Shown here: positions 15,990 through 24,546 of the stretch, one piece after another
How the letters are laid out: each line of letters begins with the position of its first letter
Numbering within the stretch: the first letter of the stretch is position 1
DNA from: Saprospiraceae bacterium
Lineage (GTDB): Bacteria > Bacteroidota > Bacteroidia > Chitinophagales > Saprospiraceae
Direction of reading: 5' to 3'
NCBI GenBank assembly: GCA_020848995.1
Contig: JADLHA010000016.1
Location: forward strand, 1-38,824
Length of the DNA stretch: 38,824 nt
Position numbers and translations under genes: made by a program
The notes under the pieces: generated by a model
Told to the model about the DNA's origin: nothing
Database searches by the model: none
Seen by the model: the letters and a program-made list of their open reading frames with translations, nothing else

Positions 15990-18215
15990 TTAGTTTGAAG
16001 GTGTCACGAGTATTTTTGTCGTGGCCGCCCGGCCCTGCGCATCCGAGATGCGCAGGAAATAGATTCCCGTTTTCAGGATTCCTTTCAGATCGACCTGGAG
16101 TGCAGGGCCTGTCCACGGAAGCCTGAAACAGGGGTTGCCGAAAGCATCATAGACGCTCAGCATGCCATCCCGTTTCAGGTCCTCGCAGGCAATCTGAAAC
16201 GAACCATCGTTCGGGTTTGGGTAAATGTTCATCACGTGTTGTTCAGGATCGGCGGGGTCCAGACGGACCACGATAAAATCTTTATGCAGGGTGTGAAATT
16301 GCTCATTCGTTGCAACAGGAGGGTTTGAATCAAAATAGATGGAAGCCACGTTGCGCAATACCGTTTGCAGCGGAAGTTCCGACTTGGGCCTTACCGAATA
16401 ACTGAAGTAACCCTGGGAAGCTGTTTCACTTGCGGCGCGGTGAGGAAGGCGGATGCCGGGAAACTCCACCGTGAGCCTTCGGTCGATCAGCCGGTAGGTA
16501 CTAAAATGAGAAGCACCGGTGGGCAGGAAACTCGAAAGGTCGAACCGGTCATTCAGGGTGTCTTCGATGACAACGCGCCAGGCCGTATCGGTGCCTTCAT
16601 TCTGAAAATCGATCCGGTACTCAATGGCCCTTCCCGGTTCGATGAAGTGTCGGGAAGAGTAGCCCCTTGGCCGTGCGTTCTTTTGATTGGGATCGTGAGA
16701 TCCAACGGATTCCTGGCAGTCGGTGGCAATGTGGAAGTCCTCTTCGTCTTCCGGAAACTGGAGTACGTATCCACGGCTGAAATCACCCTGCTGGTTGCGG
16801 CCACATCCTTCCAAGACGACGGTTGGGTTCGATTTGCCGGGGTGGAAAGGCACCTGGTCCACAAAAAGGCGGTAGGTGCTTCCGTTGGCAGGGTATTCAA
16901 GATCCATGAAGGCACCCCGGTCCAGCAGCACATTTTTTTTCAGCCCTGGCATGATGTCGTCTTCGACAATCCAGAATTGACTGGGTTCTGTCATCGGCTG
17001 TTCGCCGGAATTGAGGATGCGGAAACGCGCTTTATCGCCGGAACAGGAAGCACTGACTTCGAGATGGGCTCCATTCCAGAAGGGTGAGGGAGAACATGTA
17101 TTTTCAGGGAGCATGACTGCTTTCAGACAATGCGTCTGGCCCGTGATGGTGCGGTTGCAGTCGAGCATGACGGTAAGGCGCAACGTGCCCGATTGGAAGA
17201 TCCCCAAGCTGCCCAAGGAGAATTCGACTACCGGACCGTCGATGAGACTTGGAAGACGCGAGGCACGGCGAAATTCCATGAAGGTATCGAGCACGATGCG
17301 CAACAACGCATTGGGCTCCGGTGCCGTACCCGCGTTGCGGTAGTGAATCAGGTATTCGTATTCAACGCAGCGCCTGAGGATGGGAGCACTCAGGGTTGCT
17401 TCGAGCTGTGGACAAGACTGTTCGACCTGCATGGGGAAATCCAGGGAGATCAAACGCAGGCTAGGGTCGACCTGTACGGACTGAACAGCGTTGCAGACTC
17501 GCCACTGAGGAGCAACAGAACTCAGCCGGAAAAAGTGAAGGCCTTCGTCTGAAGGTCCCAGGATGAGCGCTCGCGGATTTTTATAGTGGCGCAAGCTCCC
17601 ATTAAAACTATCGGAAACGGTAAAATCAGTTAGAAGGGTTTCGCCATGATCGAAGGCGCAATTCGAGTTGGCGTCGTGGAAGGCATTGATGTAGCAGGGA
17701 ATGGCCTGTAAGTTGTCACAGGTGCGCTGGGCCACCACCGGCAATGGAACGAAAAGCGCGTTGAGGAATTCCATCAAAACGGGTGCGCCCGAAACACCAT
17801 AACAATGCGCTTTGCTGGGGTCTGATCGCCAGTGGATTCGAAAAGCCAAGGCCCCATCCGGCAGCGTCAAACCTTGCGGGAAAGGATTGTCCCAACTCAC
17901 GGAGAGACTGTTAAAGCCCGGAAGGAAAGCGTAATTGGAAGGACCGAAATTGGGAAGCGCCGACAGCTCGATTCCCGCCAACTGTCCTTGCCGGTTTTCA
18001 TCGAAAAAGCTGAATTGGAAGGCAGCGATGTTGCGGAAGCCGGAGAAGCGCACGTCGATGAGGTTGGTATCTCCCGACCAGCCCCGGTCGATCAGGTGGA
18101 TGCCGACCGGATCCTGTGCGTCGAGTTTAAACACCCATGCAATGCAGACGACCAAGATCAGGGCGAACCTTCCCCTCGACGAACTTTTGATGAATTGAGT
18201 TTGCTTCAAAGCCAT
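15990..18215 (-). CDS. Secreted T9SS cargo with cohesin-like N-terminus and DPNxK-type repeat domain
   Basis: I place the start at the ATG at 18215 (MALKQTQFIK), giving 741 aa. An upstream in-frame start at 18242 would lie upstream of the predicted promoter's transcription start. A signal peptide (FALILVVCIAWVFKLDAQ) precedes a ~110-aa region resembling a cohesin-type beta sandwich (FRNIAAFQFSF, LPGFNSLSVSW, LAFRIHW). A middle region of DUF11-like beta domains follows. Next is a domain beginning SHDPNQKNARPRGY, with IDFQNEGTDTAWRVVIEDTL and IYFDSNPPVATNE, which matches the family I know as DUF7619. The C-terminus (NIYPNPNDGSFQI to TKILV) is a T9SS sorting domain. It is probably a structural or adhesive surface protein; no catalytic motif. 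Confidence 0.85.
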   Translation of the reverse strand: MALKQTQFIKSSSRGRFALILVVCIAWVFKLDAQDPVGIHLIDRGWSGDTNLIDVRFSGFRNIAAFQFSFFDENRQGQLAGIELSALPNFGPSNYAFLPGFNSLSVSWDNPFPQGLTLPDGALAFRIHWRSDPSKAHCYGVSGAPVLMEFLNALFVPLPVVAQRTCDNLQAIPCYINAFHDANSNCAFDHGETLLTDFTVSDSFNGSLRHYKNPRALILGPSDEGLHFFRLSSVAPQWRVCNAVQSVQVDPSLRLISLDFPMQVEQSCPQLEATLSAPILRRCVEYEYLIHYRNAGTAPEPNALLRIVLDTFMEFRRASRLPSLIDGPVVEFSLGSLGIFQSGTLRLTVMLDCNRTITGQTHCLKAVMLPENTCSPSPFWNGAHLEVSASCSGDKARFRILNSGEQPMTEPSQFWIVEDDIMPGLKKNVLLDRGAFMDLEYPANGSTYRLFVDQVPFHPGKSNPTVVLEGCGRNQQGDFSRGYVLQFPEDEEDFHIATDCQESVGSHDPNQKNARPRGYSSRHFIEPGRAIEYRIDFQNEGTDTAWRVVIEDTLNDRFDLSSFLPTGASHFSTYRLIDRRLTVEFPGIRLPHRAASETASQGYFSYSVRPKSELPLQTVLRNVASIYFDSNPPVATNEQFHTLHKDFIVVRLDPADPEQHVMNIYPNPNDGSFQIACEDLKRDGMLSVYDAFGNPCFRLPWTGPALQVDLKGILKTGIYFLRISDAQGRAATTKILVTPSN

Positions 18216-18226
18216 TGAATCGATAA

Positions 18227-18257
18227 CAAAAGTAGAGGGCACTATGGCTCCACCAAA
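18227..18257 (-). promoter_or_regulatory. Bacteroidota consensus promoter of the minus-strand T9SS gene
   Basis: On the minus strand, TTTG (18257-18254), exactly 19 nt, then TACTTTTG (18234-18227) match the Bacteroidota -33/-7 pattern (TTTG-N19-TAnnTTTG). Transcription would begin near 18222, leaving a very short leader before ATG 18215. This fixes the gene start and rules out the upstream start at 18242. Confidence 0.65.
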
Positions 18258-18290
18258 GTATAAAAATATTCAATTGTAGCACAAAATGCA

Positions 18291-18298
18291 TACATTTG
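18291..18298 (+). promoter_or_regulatory. Candidate promoter of the 489-aa protein gene
   Basis: TACATTTG fits TAnnTTTG and lies 53 nt upstream of the start at 18352, in the AT-rich divergent region. No ideal -33 element is visible. The leader between them is almost entirely A and T. Confidence 0.4.
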
Positions 18299-18351
18299 TA
18301 ATAATAAATATCTATAAATGAGATAATTATAAAATTTATTTGTAGAAAAAA

Positions 18352-19821
18352 ATGAAAAAGTCCTTTTCGCGTAGTCTGTTTGAGGGACTCGAGCCCAAAC
18401 AAAGGCAGCGCTTTTTGGCTTTCCTGCGGTCGCCCTATTTCAACCGGCAGGAAAGGATGGTGGCGGGGGTGATGGCCATGGACCGCCTGGAAGGCCTCCA
18501 CGGCGAAGCCTATGCTCGGGCACTCTTCGCCACCTTGTATCCCCAGATGCCGTACGACGACGTCAAACTGCGTTTGTTTTTTTCAGAGCTGGCCGCTTTG
18601 CTCAGGCGCTTTCTCTACGTCGAAGCCATGCAATCGAGTGAAGAAGAGCAGTCGCTTTATCTTTTGCGTTACCTGAGGCAGCGGCGTGAGGCAGATGCTT
18701 TTGAACGTTTGGCAAGAAAGCTCCAGCGCGAATTCGACACCGATAGCGGATGGAACCCCAGGCGCTTTGAATGGAGACACCGCCTCGAAGTCGAAAAAAT
18801 GTCGTACGAATCGTTCCGCAACCGCTTTACCCATTTTGATTTCAACCTGGGAGCTGCTCAACTCGAAGTGGCCTCTCTGATCCAGCGGCTGCGGATCTAC
18901 CTCGAGCAACTTTCGCATGAGGCCATCGGCAGGACACCAGCAACTTATCCGATGCTCGACGCCTGGATTAACCACGCCATCGAACAGGGCTGGGACCAAC
19001 TTCCGGAGTTGCGCCTATACCTTCTCGCCACCCAACTCTTCCGCGAACCTGCACAGGATGGCCTTTTCCACGAATACCTCCAATTGCTGGGAGAGCAAGA
19101 AGCTGGTTTTGATTTTGAAACGGGGCGCGAGCTCTACCTAACCGCTCTCAATTACGGCATTCGCAAGATCAACCAAAATGCGGTTGATTTTTTTCGGATC
19201 AGCCTCGACCTTTTCCGCCATTGCGTTAAGCGGGGATGGATACTCGACTACGGAGTGATGAGTTCGCTTACCTATAAAAACATCATAGTTTTGTGTCTTC
19301 GCATGAATGACCTCGACCTGGCCGAGCAGTTGCTGGAGTCATACCGGCCGCTGGTGGATGCCCGTGACCGCGCCATGATCTACCAGTTCTGTCTGGCGAG
19401 GATACGCAAAGAACGAGGCGATTTCCGGGGCGCTCTGTATCTGCTCAACACCAGCTTGTTTAAGGATCCCCTCATCGAGCTCAATGCCCGTGTGGAAATG
19501 ATCAAGATCTATTACGAGCTCGACGAACCCGAGTTGATGAACAATCAGCTCACGGCTACCCGCCAGCTCATCCGCCGCTCCAAGAAACTGGGCTACCACC
19601 GAGAGTATTACGTCAACTTCTTGGCGGCATCTGCCCGCCTGCTCAGCCTTCGAAGACCCGACGCCCAGGCGCGGCAGGCTTGGATGGACCGCATCCTGGC
19701 CGATAAAAAGCTGATTGAAAAAACGTGGCTCTACAACATGGTTGCGCAGCTGCCGGTGCAACGCACGCGAACGGAAGCTCCCGTGTCCCCGGCATTGAAA
19801 CAACGACCGGACAAAAATTAA
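18352..19821 (+). CDS. Uncharacterised helical-repeat protein
   Basis: This is a 489-aa protein without signal peptide or membrane segment, so probably cytoplasmic. It begins MKKSFSRSLFEGLEPKQRQRF and then FLRSPYFNRQERM. I recall an N-terminal 'SPYFN' signature from large uncharacterised Saprospiria protein families, but cannot name a domain. The rest is almost entirely alpha-helical and rich in Leu, Arg, Glu and Tyr. Repeating helix pairs (for example LAEQLLESYRPLVDARDRAMIYQFCLARI, FRGALYLLNTSLF, LIELNARVEMIKIYYEL) suggest a TPR-like solenoid for protein binding. It is divergent from the T9SS gene at 18215 and convergent with the solute-binding protein gene. I assign no function. Confidence 0.8.
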   Translation: MKKSFSRSLFEGLEPKQRQRFLAFLRSPYFNRQERMVAGVMAMDRLEGLHGEAYARALFATLYPQMPYDDVKLRLFFSELAALLRRFLYVEAMQSSEEEQSLYLLRYLRQRREADAFERLARKLQREFDTDSGWNPRRFEWRHRLEVEKMSYESFRNRFTHFDFNLGAAQLEVASLIQRLRIYLEQLSHEAIGRTPATYPMLDAWINHAIEQGWDQLPELRLYLLATQLFREPAQDGLFHEYLQLLGEQEAGFDFETGRELYLTALNYGIRKINQNAVDFFRISLDLFRHCVKRGWILDYGVMSSLTYKNIIVLCLRMNDLDLAEQLLESYRPLVDARDRAMIYQFCLARIRKERGDFRGALYLLNTSLFKDPLIELNARVEMIKIYYELDEPELMNNQLTATRQLIRRSKKLGYHREYYVNFLAASARLLSLRRPDAQARQAWMDRILADKKLIEKTWLYNMVAQLPVQRTRTEAPVSPALKQRPDKN

Positions 19822-19899
19822 CGACTGTTAGTTCCTTTGAAGAAATCGGGCGAATAAAAAATATGTTTTGACGGTCAACCGGGGTGAGTTGCCGGGAAT

Positions 19900-21657
19900 T
19901 CAGGGTTGCCTGCGAACCGCATTTTCCAGGTAGCCAGGCCTACGCAGTATGGGCTCCAGAGCAATGCGGTGGGTCGTGACGATGCGTTCGCGTGGACTGA
20001 ACAGGAAGATCTGGGCCTGTGCATCGTACAGAACTGCCTGGAAGTGCCGGTACAGTGCACTTCGCTCCGCTTCATCTGCCGTTGTCCGGATCGCCATGAT
20101 CAGCGAGTCCACCAAAGGAGACTGAAGTCCGGAACGGTTGCCACCGCCCGGGCGGGCGTTTTGGCTGTGATAAACCTGAAAGGGATCGTAGAGGGAGGTT
20201 GCCTGCTGGCTTATGGTCACGGCAGCCAGATCGAAGTTGCGCGCGTTGAGGTCTGAGATGAATACGGCCATTTCACGCGATTCCGGAACGATCTCAACTC
20301 CGATCTTGCGGGCCTCAGACGCGAGCAGCAAGGCTACCTGACGACTGAGTTCGCCGGAAACGAGTAACGAGAACTGCAGTTCCTGCAAGCGACCGTCTAT
20401 GGTTTTGTCGAGGATGCCGTTGCGGTTGTGGTCTGCCCAGCCAGCATCTTCGAGGAGTTTGCGGCTCATTGCGGGATCGAAGGAGATGGGCCGGAGGGTG
20501 TCGTTGTAATAGGATTTTCGCGGATGCACTGGCCCGCTGATGGGATCTGCCAGGCCCAGCATGACATTGCGGATATACCCGTCCACATCGGCCAGGTGGG
20601 CCAGGGCCCGGCGAACAGCCCATTCAGAAAGAGCTGATTTGCGCAGGTTCAATTCCAGCAATGCATATTGAAAAAAGCCCGTGGTATAGAAGTGCAGTGC
20701 TGGGGACGAGCTGCTATCTTGTTTCAGGGAGATGAACTGCCGTGGAGTAATGCCTGCTGCCAGGTCTATGCTTCCCTCCTTTAGGGCAAGGATGGTGGCC
20801 GCCTCATCGGGCATGACGAGGTATTCGATGGTTTGCGGAAAGGCTGCAAACAGGGCATCTTCAGATTTGAGTTGGTTGCCCCACCAATCGTCTTTGCGTT
20901 CGAGCACGATGCGCGCTCCGGATTCCCATGCAGTTAGGCGATAAGGGCCTGCGCCCTGAATGTCCGACTTGCAAAAACCGGCTGATTGGAACGACCCGGC
21001 AAACCGTCGCAGCACATCGCTTTCGCCGGCCGTCCATCCCGTGCTGTCCCGGTGGGCCAATTCATACACTTCATAGCCCCGCATTAATTTATCCGGGTCA
21101 TAAACGGATTCCGGATAGAGGTTGACGTTGCCGCTGACCTCGCTTCCCAGCATGTAATCCCTGGCAACGTGGATGTAAACTTTGTGGTCATTGGCAGAAT
21201 CGATGCGGACATGGTGAATGTTTTTGAGAAAACTTCTCCAGCTCGGGTTGGAGATAAAGGGGTTGAGTGCCGCCTTTACCGTAAATGCGTAGTCGTTGCC
21301 TGTTATGGGCCGTCCGTCATCCCAGCGGGCCTCTTCCCGAAATTCGACAAAATAGACGGTCGTGCTGTCGGTGCGCTCCACGACAATGGGTACGTCTTTG
21401 ACGAGCAGTGGATGGAGTTCGAGCTGACGGGCGCCGTATTCGATCATGGGCATCATGACCAGGGCCTCTATTTGGGTGGCCAGAGCGCTTTGCGACTGGA
21501 TGGGATGGAGGCAATCAGGGTCCTGAGCAATGCGGATGCGCAGCGTGAAATGCTCTTCGGCGGAAGGCGATTTGCAGGATGGCAGAAGCAACATGCCGGC
21601 GACGGTGCACCACCACATCCTCCACAAAATCTCAACGACAAACGGGCGATGAATCAT
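19900..21657 (-). CDS. Family 5 extracellular solute-binding lipoprotein (peptide/OppA-like)
   Basis: This 585-aa protein is a SBP_bac_5-type lipoprotein for ABC uptake of oligopeptides or similar solutes. The signal has Cys28 in LLPSC after VAGMLLL; an internal ATG at codon 14 is an equally plausible start. Family features include DPDCLHPIQSQSALATQIEALVMMPMIEY near the mature N-terminus and EEARWDDGRPITGNDYAFTVKAALNP, the usual 'W-x-DG-x-P-x-T-x-x-D-v-x-F' motif. PYRLTAWESGARIVLERKDDWWG, AVRRALAHLADVD and SRKLLEDAGWADHNRNGILD also fit. Length is normal. No permease or ATPase gene is adjacent, so its partner must be encoded elsewhere. Confidence 0.9.
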   Translation of the reverse strand: MIHRPFVVEILWRMWWCTVAGMLLLPSCKSPSAEEHFTLRIRIAQDPDCLHPIQSQSALATQIEALVMMPMIEYGARQLELHPLLVKDVPIVVERTDSTTVYFVEFREEARWDDGRPITGNDYAFTVKAALNPFISNPSWRSFLKNIHHVRIDSANDHKVYIHVARDYMLGSEVSGNVNLYPESVYDPDKLMRGYEVYELAHRDSTGWTAGESDVLRRFAGSFQSAGFCKSDIQGAGPYRLTAWESGARIVLERKDDWWGNQLKSEDALFAAFPQTIEYLVMPDEAATILALKEGSIDLAAGITPRQFISLKQDSSSSPALHFYTTGFFQYALLELNLRKSALSEWAVRRALAHLADVDGYIRNVMLGLADPISGPVHPRKSYYNDTLRPISFDPAMSRKLLEDAGWADHNRNGILDKTIDGRLQELQFSLLVSGELSRQVALLLASEARKIGVEIVPESREMAVFISDLNARNFDLAAVTISQQATSLYDPFQVYHSQNARPGGGNRSGLQSPLVDSLIMAIRTTADEAERSALYRHFQAVLYDAQAQIFLFSPRERIVTTHRIALEPILRRPGYLENAVRRQP

Positions 21658-21727
21658 AATCAGGACGGGCTAAACCATTGGAGATGTGCAATGTTCTTTT
21701 GCATGCATCACCAGTCCGCATAAAGAT

Positions 21728-22627
21728 ATGCAAAAAGTACTCGTCGCAGGGGCTAACGGCTTGATTGGAACCCGCCTGTCGGAGCATCTCTCCGATTCGG
21801 GGTATGACGTTCATTGGCTGGTCCGCAGACCGCAGGCAAATCAAGCCTGGCCACAGCATGGCTGGGATCCGGAGAGGGGCATTGTCGATGCTGAGGCCCT
21901 CAAAAAGGTGGATGTGCTCGTCAACCTTGCAGGCAGTCCCATTGCCGTATGGCCATGGACGGACAAGCGCAAGCAGGAAATTGCCGATTCAAGACTCCGT
22001 TCTGTAAAAGTACTCGCGGATGCGCTTGCAGCCGGTGGCCTTGCGGTTAACCACATCCTACAAGCCTCTGGTGTCGGTTATTATGGTCACCGGGGAGACC
22101 TCCGGTTAACGGAGACCGATGCTCCCGGGCGCCAGGGATTTCTAACGAACGTTTGTAAGCAATGGGAGGAGGCGGCTCGTCAATTTCAGCCGCATTGCGA
22201 ACGTCTGACCATCCTGCGAACGGGACTCTACCTGGATCCGCGTGGCGGGGTCTGGAAAAAGCTGATGCCCGCACTGCCCTTAAGGGTATTGAACTATTTT
22301 GGCAACGGCAGGCATTACTATGCATGGATACATCACGCCGATTACCATGCGGCCATACTGCACGTGCTGCAGCGGCGCATTGCGGGACCGGTTAACCTGA
22401 CTGCACCCACGCCGGTCACCCATCGCGACATGATGCGGGCCGTGAGGGGGCAAATTCCTTCGCTCCTGATACCCGGTCCGCCGGCAGCACTGCTGCGCAT
22501 GATTTTGGGCGAAATGTCATCTGTTGTTTTGGATTCCTGCCGTGCTGAGCCGCAGGCTCTACTTGCTACTGGGTTCCGCTTTCGATACCCGGTTATTCAG
22601 GAGGCCGTTGCCGACCTGCTGTCCTGA
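21728..22627 (+). CDS. TIGR01777-family NAD(P)-dependent epimerase-like protein
   Basis: This 299-aa Rossmann-fold protein is an extended short-chain dehydrogenase. I chose ATG 21728 because it places the dinucleotide motif GANGLIG at residues 8-14; an upstream start at 21686 would add a non-conserved tail. VNLAGSPI, KVLADAL, ASGVGYYGHRGD (113-122; Ser114, Tyr118/119), WEEAARQF, LRTGLYLDPRGG and YYAWIHHADY are diagnostic of the TIGR01777 (SulA/YfcH) family, whose substrate is not established. The C-terminal ~50 residues fit DUF1731. Expressed divergently from the solute-binding protein gene. Confidence 0.9.
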   Translation: MQKVLVAGANGLIGTRLSEHLSDSGYDVHWLVRRPQANQAWPQHGWDPERGIVDAEALKKVDVLVNLAGSPIAVWPWTDKRKQEIADSRLRSVKVLADALAAGGLAVNHILQASGVGYYGHRGDLRLTETDAPGRQGFLTNVCKQWEEAARQFQPHCERLTILRTGLYLDPRGGVWKKLMPALPLRVLNYFGNGRHYYAWIHHADYHAAILHVLQRRIAGPVNLTAPTPVTHRDMMRAVRGQIPSLLIPGPPAALLRMILGEMSSVVLDSCRAEPQALLATGFRFRYPVIQEAVADLLS

Positions 22628-22683
22628 TCTTCATTGCCGGCCCGACACCGCAGCGGCCAGCTTGATCCCGCATTGCTGCGTTG

Positions 22684-22705
22684 TCTGGATGGTTCCGTAT
22701 CCAGA
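22684..22705. terminator. Hairpin between convergent epimerase and reductase genes
   Basis: TCTGGAT (22684-22690) and ATCCAGA (22699-22705) form a 7-bp stem with an 8-nt loop, 56 nt after the epimerase stop and 18 nt before the end of the reductase gene. The only T run on the plus strand (TTTTT) lies about 10 nt further on, so it is a weak terminator at best. Confidence 0.3.
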
Positions 22706-22723
22706 GCAGGACGATTTTTGGGC

Positions 22724-23485
22724 TTATCCGTAAAGCTCGTAGCGGATATTTTTGCCAGCAACCTTGTGCTGGGTAACCAGCGCCGCAACGGCCTGATCGA
22801 TCATGGCCGACCAGCCACACAGCAAAAATTGTGGTTGAGGCCGGTCTGCTCCCATGTCCCGGAGCAGGGAGTCGTAACATTGGTGAACGTGACCATGCAG
22901 GTATTGAAGTCCTGGGTGTTCTGGTAGGGGCATCTCTGGTTGCCGGGACAGGCAGATGCTTGCCCGAAAGTTTGGGATCCGGGCGCACCACGATGCTATT
23001 TCGCTCCGGTAGAGCATTTCGCGTTCATTGCGCACGCCGAAGATCAGGTCCACAGAAGAATAGGGGTTTCCTCTGGCATCGATTTCGGAAAGCATGGCGC
23101 GAAAGGGGGCGATGCCAGTACCCGTGCATACCATGGTAAGTGGGATACCGGGTTGGTCGGGAAGGGTGAAATTTCCTTCGGGTCCCTTGCAGCGGATGGC
23201 ATCCCCTTCCCGGATTTCGGAAAAAAAGTACTGGGACGCTGCACCGCCCTCTTTAAACGAAATGCAGAATTCGACTTTGTGACCATCCGTGCATGGGTTT
23301 GCGATGCTGTAACTGCGCCACCGCTGTGTCCGCTTCTCCCCAAGCGGTAGGTCGCACACGAAAAACTGTCCCGGTTTCCATTGGGGAAACTCAGATCCTT
23401 CTATGCAAAAATGGAAGGTCCGCGTGCGTTCATTCTCAAAGTGGATGCGCTCAAGGCGCAAGCTGTACCAGGTGCCTGGGATCAT
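22724..23485 (-). CDS. Ferredoxin/flavodoxin-NADP reductase-like flavoprotein
   Basis: This 253-aa FAD- and NAD(P)H-binding oxidoreductase of the FNR superfamily is cytosolic. The FAD domain shows WKPGQFFVCDLP and the FAD-binding RSYSIAN (57-63). FKEGGAASQYF and KGPEGNFTLP complete the flavin barrel. The NAD(P) domain shows CTGTGIAPFRAML (120-132) and LLCGWSAMIDQAV, in which the usual CGP...M motif has Trp in place of Pro. The protein ends YELYG, close to the terminal aromatic seen in FNRs. It could reduce ferredoxin or flavodoxin or be a generic reductase component; no partner iron-sulfur protein is adjacent. It follows the GYDIA kinase by 40 bp. Confidence 0.88.
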   Translation of the reverse strand: MIPGTWYSLRLERIHFENERTRTFHFCIEGSEFPQWKPGQFFVCDLPLGEKRTQRWRSYSIANPCTDGHKVEFCISFKEGGAASQYFFSEIREGDAIRCKGPEGNFTLPDQPGIPLTMVCTGTGIAPFRAMLSEIDARGNPYSSVDLIFGVRNEREMLYRSEIASWCARIPNFRASICLSRQPEMPLPEHPGLQYLHGHVHQCYDSLLRDMGADRPQPQFLLCGWSAMIDQAVAALVTQHKVAGKNIRYELYG

Positions 23486-23525
23486 TTATACCGTTTGCCA
23501 AATAACAGTTGCAGGAGCCAAAGGG

Positions 23526-24440
23526 TTAAAGGATGAGCTCCTCATATCCGATCAGTTGCGGATACCCTTTGCCCTTAAAATAGTGCTCGGTTTCCTGGCG
23601 GCTCTTAGATGAACTCACCAGCAGAAGGTCGCCTCCCCAGGCCCCTAAGGATTTGACCTCGCCCCAGAAATCGCTAAAAAGCCGGCTTTTGGTTCTTTCC
23701 TGTTCTACGTATCGGGCAACGAGTTGCTCGTGATCGCGTACCCATTGCTCGAATGCATCCAGTTTGCGGATCTCGACGAGTTTTTCGGTGAGCGCATTGG
23801 CCTGATCGATGATGGCGCTTGTCGGCTTTTTGGCCCGCACCTGCTCAACCGCATGCTGGCTGTCGGTTTTGTGGTTGAGCGGAAGAAAGTATAGTTGGTT
23901 GGTAAACGATGGGTTGAAATCGATTTCTTCCACGCTGGCTGAATCTTCGCCGAGGGAATAGATCAGGGGACCGTCGGCACCTGCGCAGGCAATGTCGTAT
24001 CCTGAGCCGGAGGCAACGTCGAAGTACAAGTGGTAGGGATTGACGTCGGCCCAGCGCGCCATATTGTAAATCAGGGTGGAACTCGAGCCAAGCCCCCAAT
24101 CCAATGGAAACTCGAGGTAATGGTCAACCTTGTATTTCTTCCAGTGCGATAAAAACTCGGAATTGTTTTGACAACAGGCGCGCAGCAACTTGCGCAGAAA
24201 ATTTCCCTTTTGTGGATCACTGGCTTTGGCAATCTCAAAGCCCAGGAGGTCAATCTCAGCGGAAAACCACTTCTTGCCGGTAACATCGTAAGCGGACCAA
24301 AGGATCTCCGAGCCGCTGAGTTCCTGCACCTTCATTCTCTGACCCAGCCGGGTTGGGAGGGCCAGCGCGCGCGCGCCATGGAGTACGAGGTACTCCGAGC
24401 TGAACAATACTTTGCCCCGGGCGTAAAATTCCGTCTTAAT
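23526..24440 (-). CDS. GYDIA-family GHMP kinase (probable non-ATG start)
   Basis: This is a small-molecule kinase of the GHMP superfamily (mevalonate kinase-like fold). The name-giving motif is visible as GSGYDIACAG, and the ATP-binding motif is DWGLGSSSTL. The family N-terminus normally reads FYS-x-GK-LL-x-x-GEY-x-VL-x-GA. Here FYARGKVLFSSEYLVLHGA matches it, but only if translation starts upstream of the TTG at 24407. No ATG exists there: between the in-frame stop and FYARGK the candidates are ATT (24440-24438, giving M-K-T-E-F-Y) and CTG (24446-24444). I annotate the ATT start (304 aa). A -7-like TATATTCG lies at 24470-24463. The substrate is unknown; related kinases act on mevalonate-pathway or sugar compounds. 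Confidence 0.82.
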   Translation of the reverse strand: MKTEFYARGKVLFSSEYLVLHGARALALPTRLGQRMKVQELSGSEILWSAYDVTGKKWFSAEIDLLGFEIAKASDPQKGNFLRKLLRACCQNNSEFLSHWKKYKVDHYLEFPLDWGLGSSSTLIYNMARWADVNPYHLYFDVASGSGYDIACAGADGPLIYSLGEDSASVEEIDFNPSFTNQLYFLPLNHKTDSQHAVEQVRAKKPTSAIIDQANALTEKLVEIRKLDAFEQWVRDHEQLVARYVEQERTKSRLFSDFWGEVKSLGAWGGDLLLVSSSKSRQETEHYFKGKGYPQLIGYEELIL

Positions 24441-24546
24441 GGTCAGGTCTTAGGTTCGGGGGCGAATATAAGGAAATTGTATAATACGAAAACAGCGGGG
24501 TTCTCCAGGTGTTCCCCGGCGAAATGGCTTCGTGTGCCCAGGGCCG

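Noticed and set aside
16365-17087. 240-codon plus-strand open frame
   Set aside because: It is antisense to the DPNxK-domain part of the minus-strand T9SS gene, which has clear domain matches.
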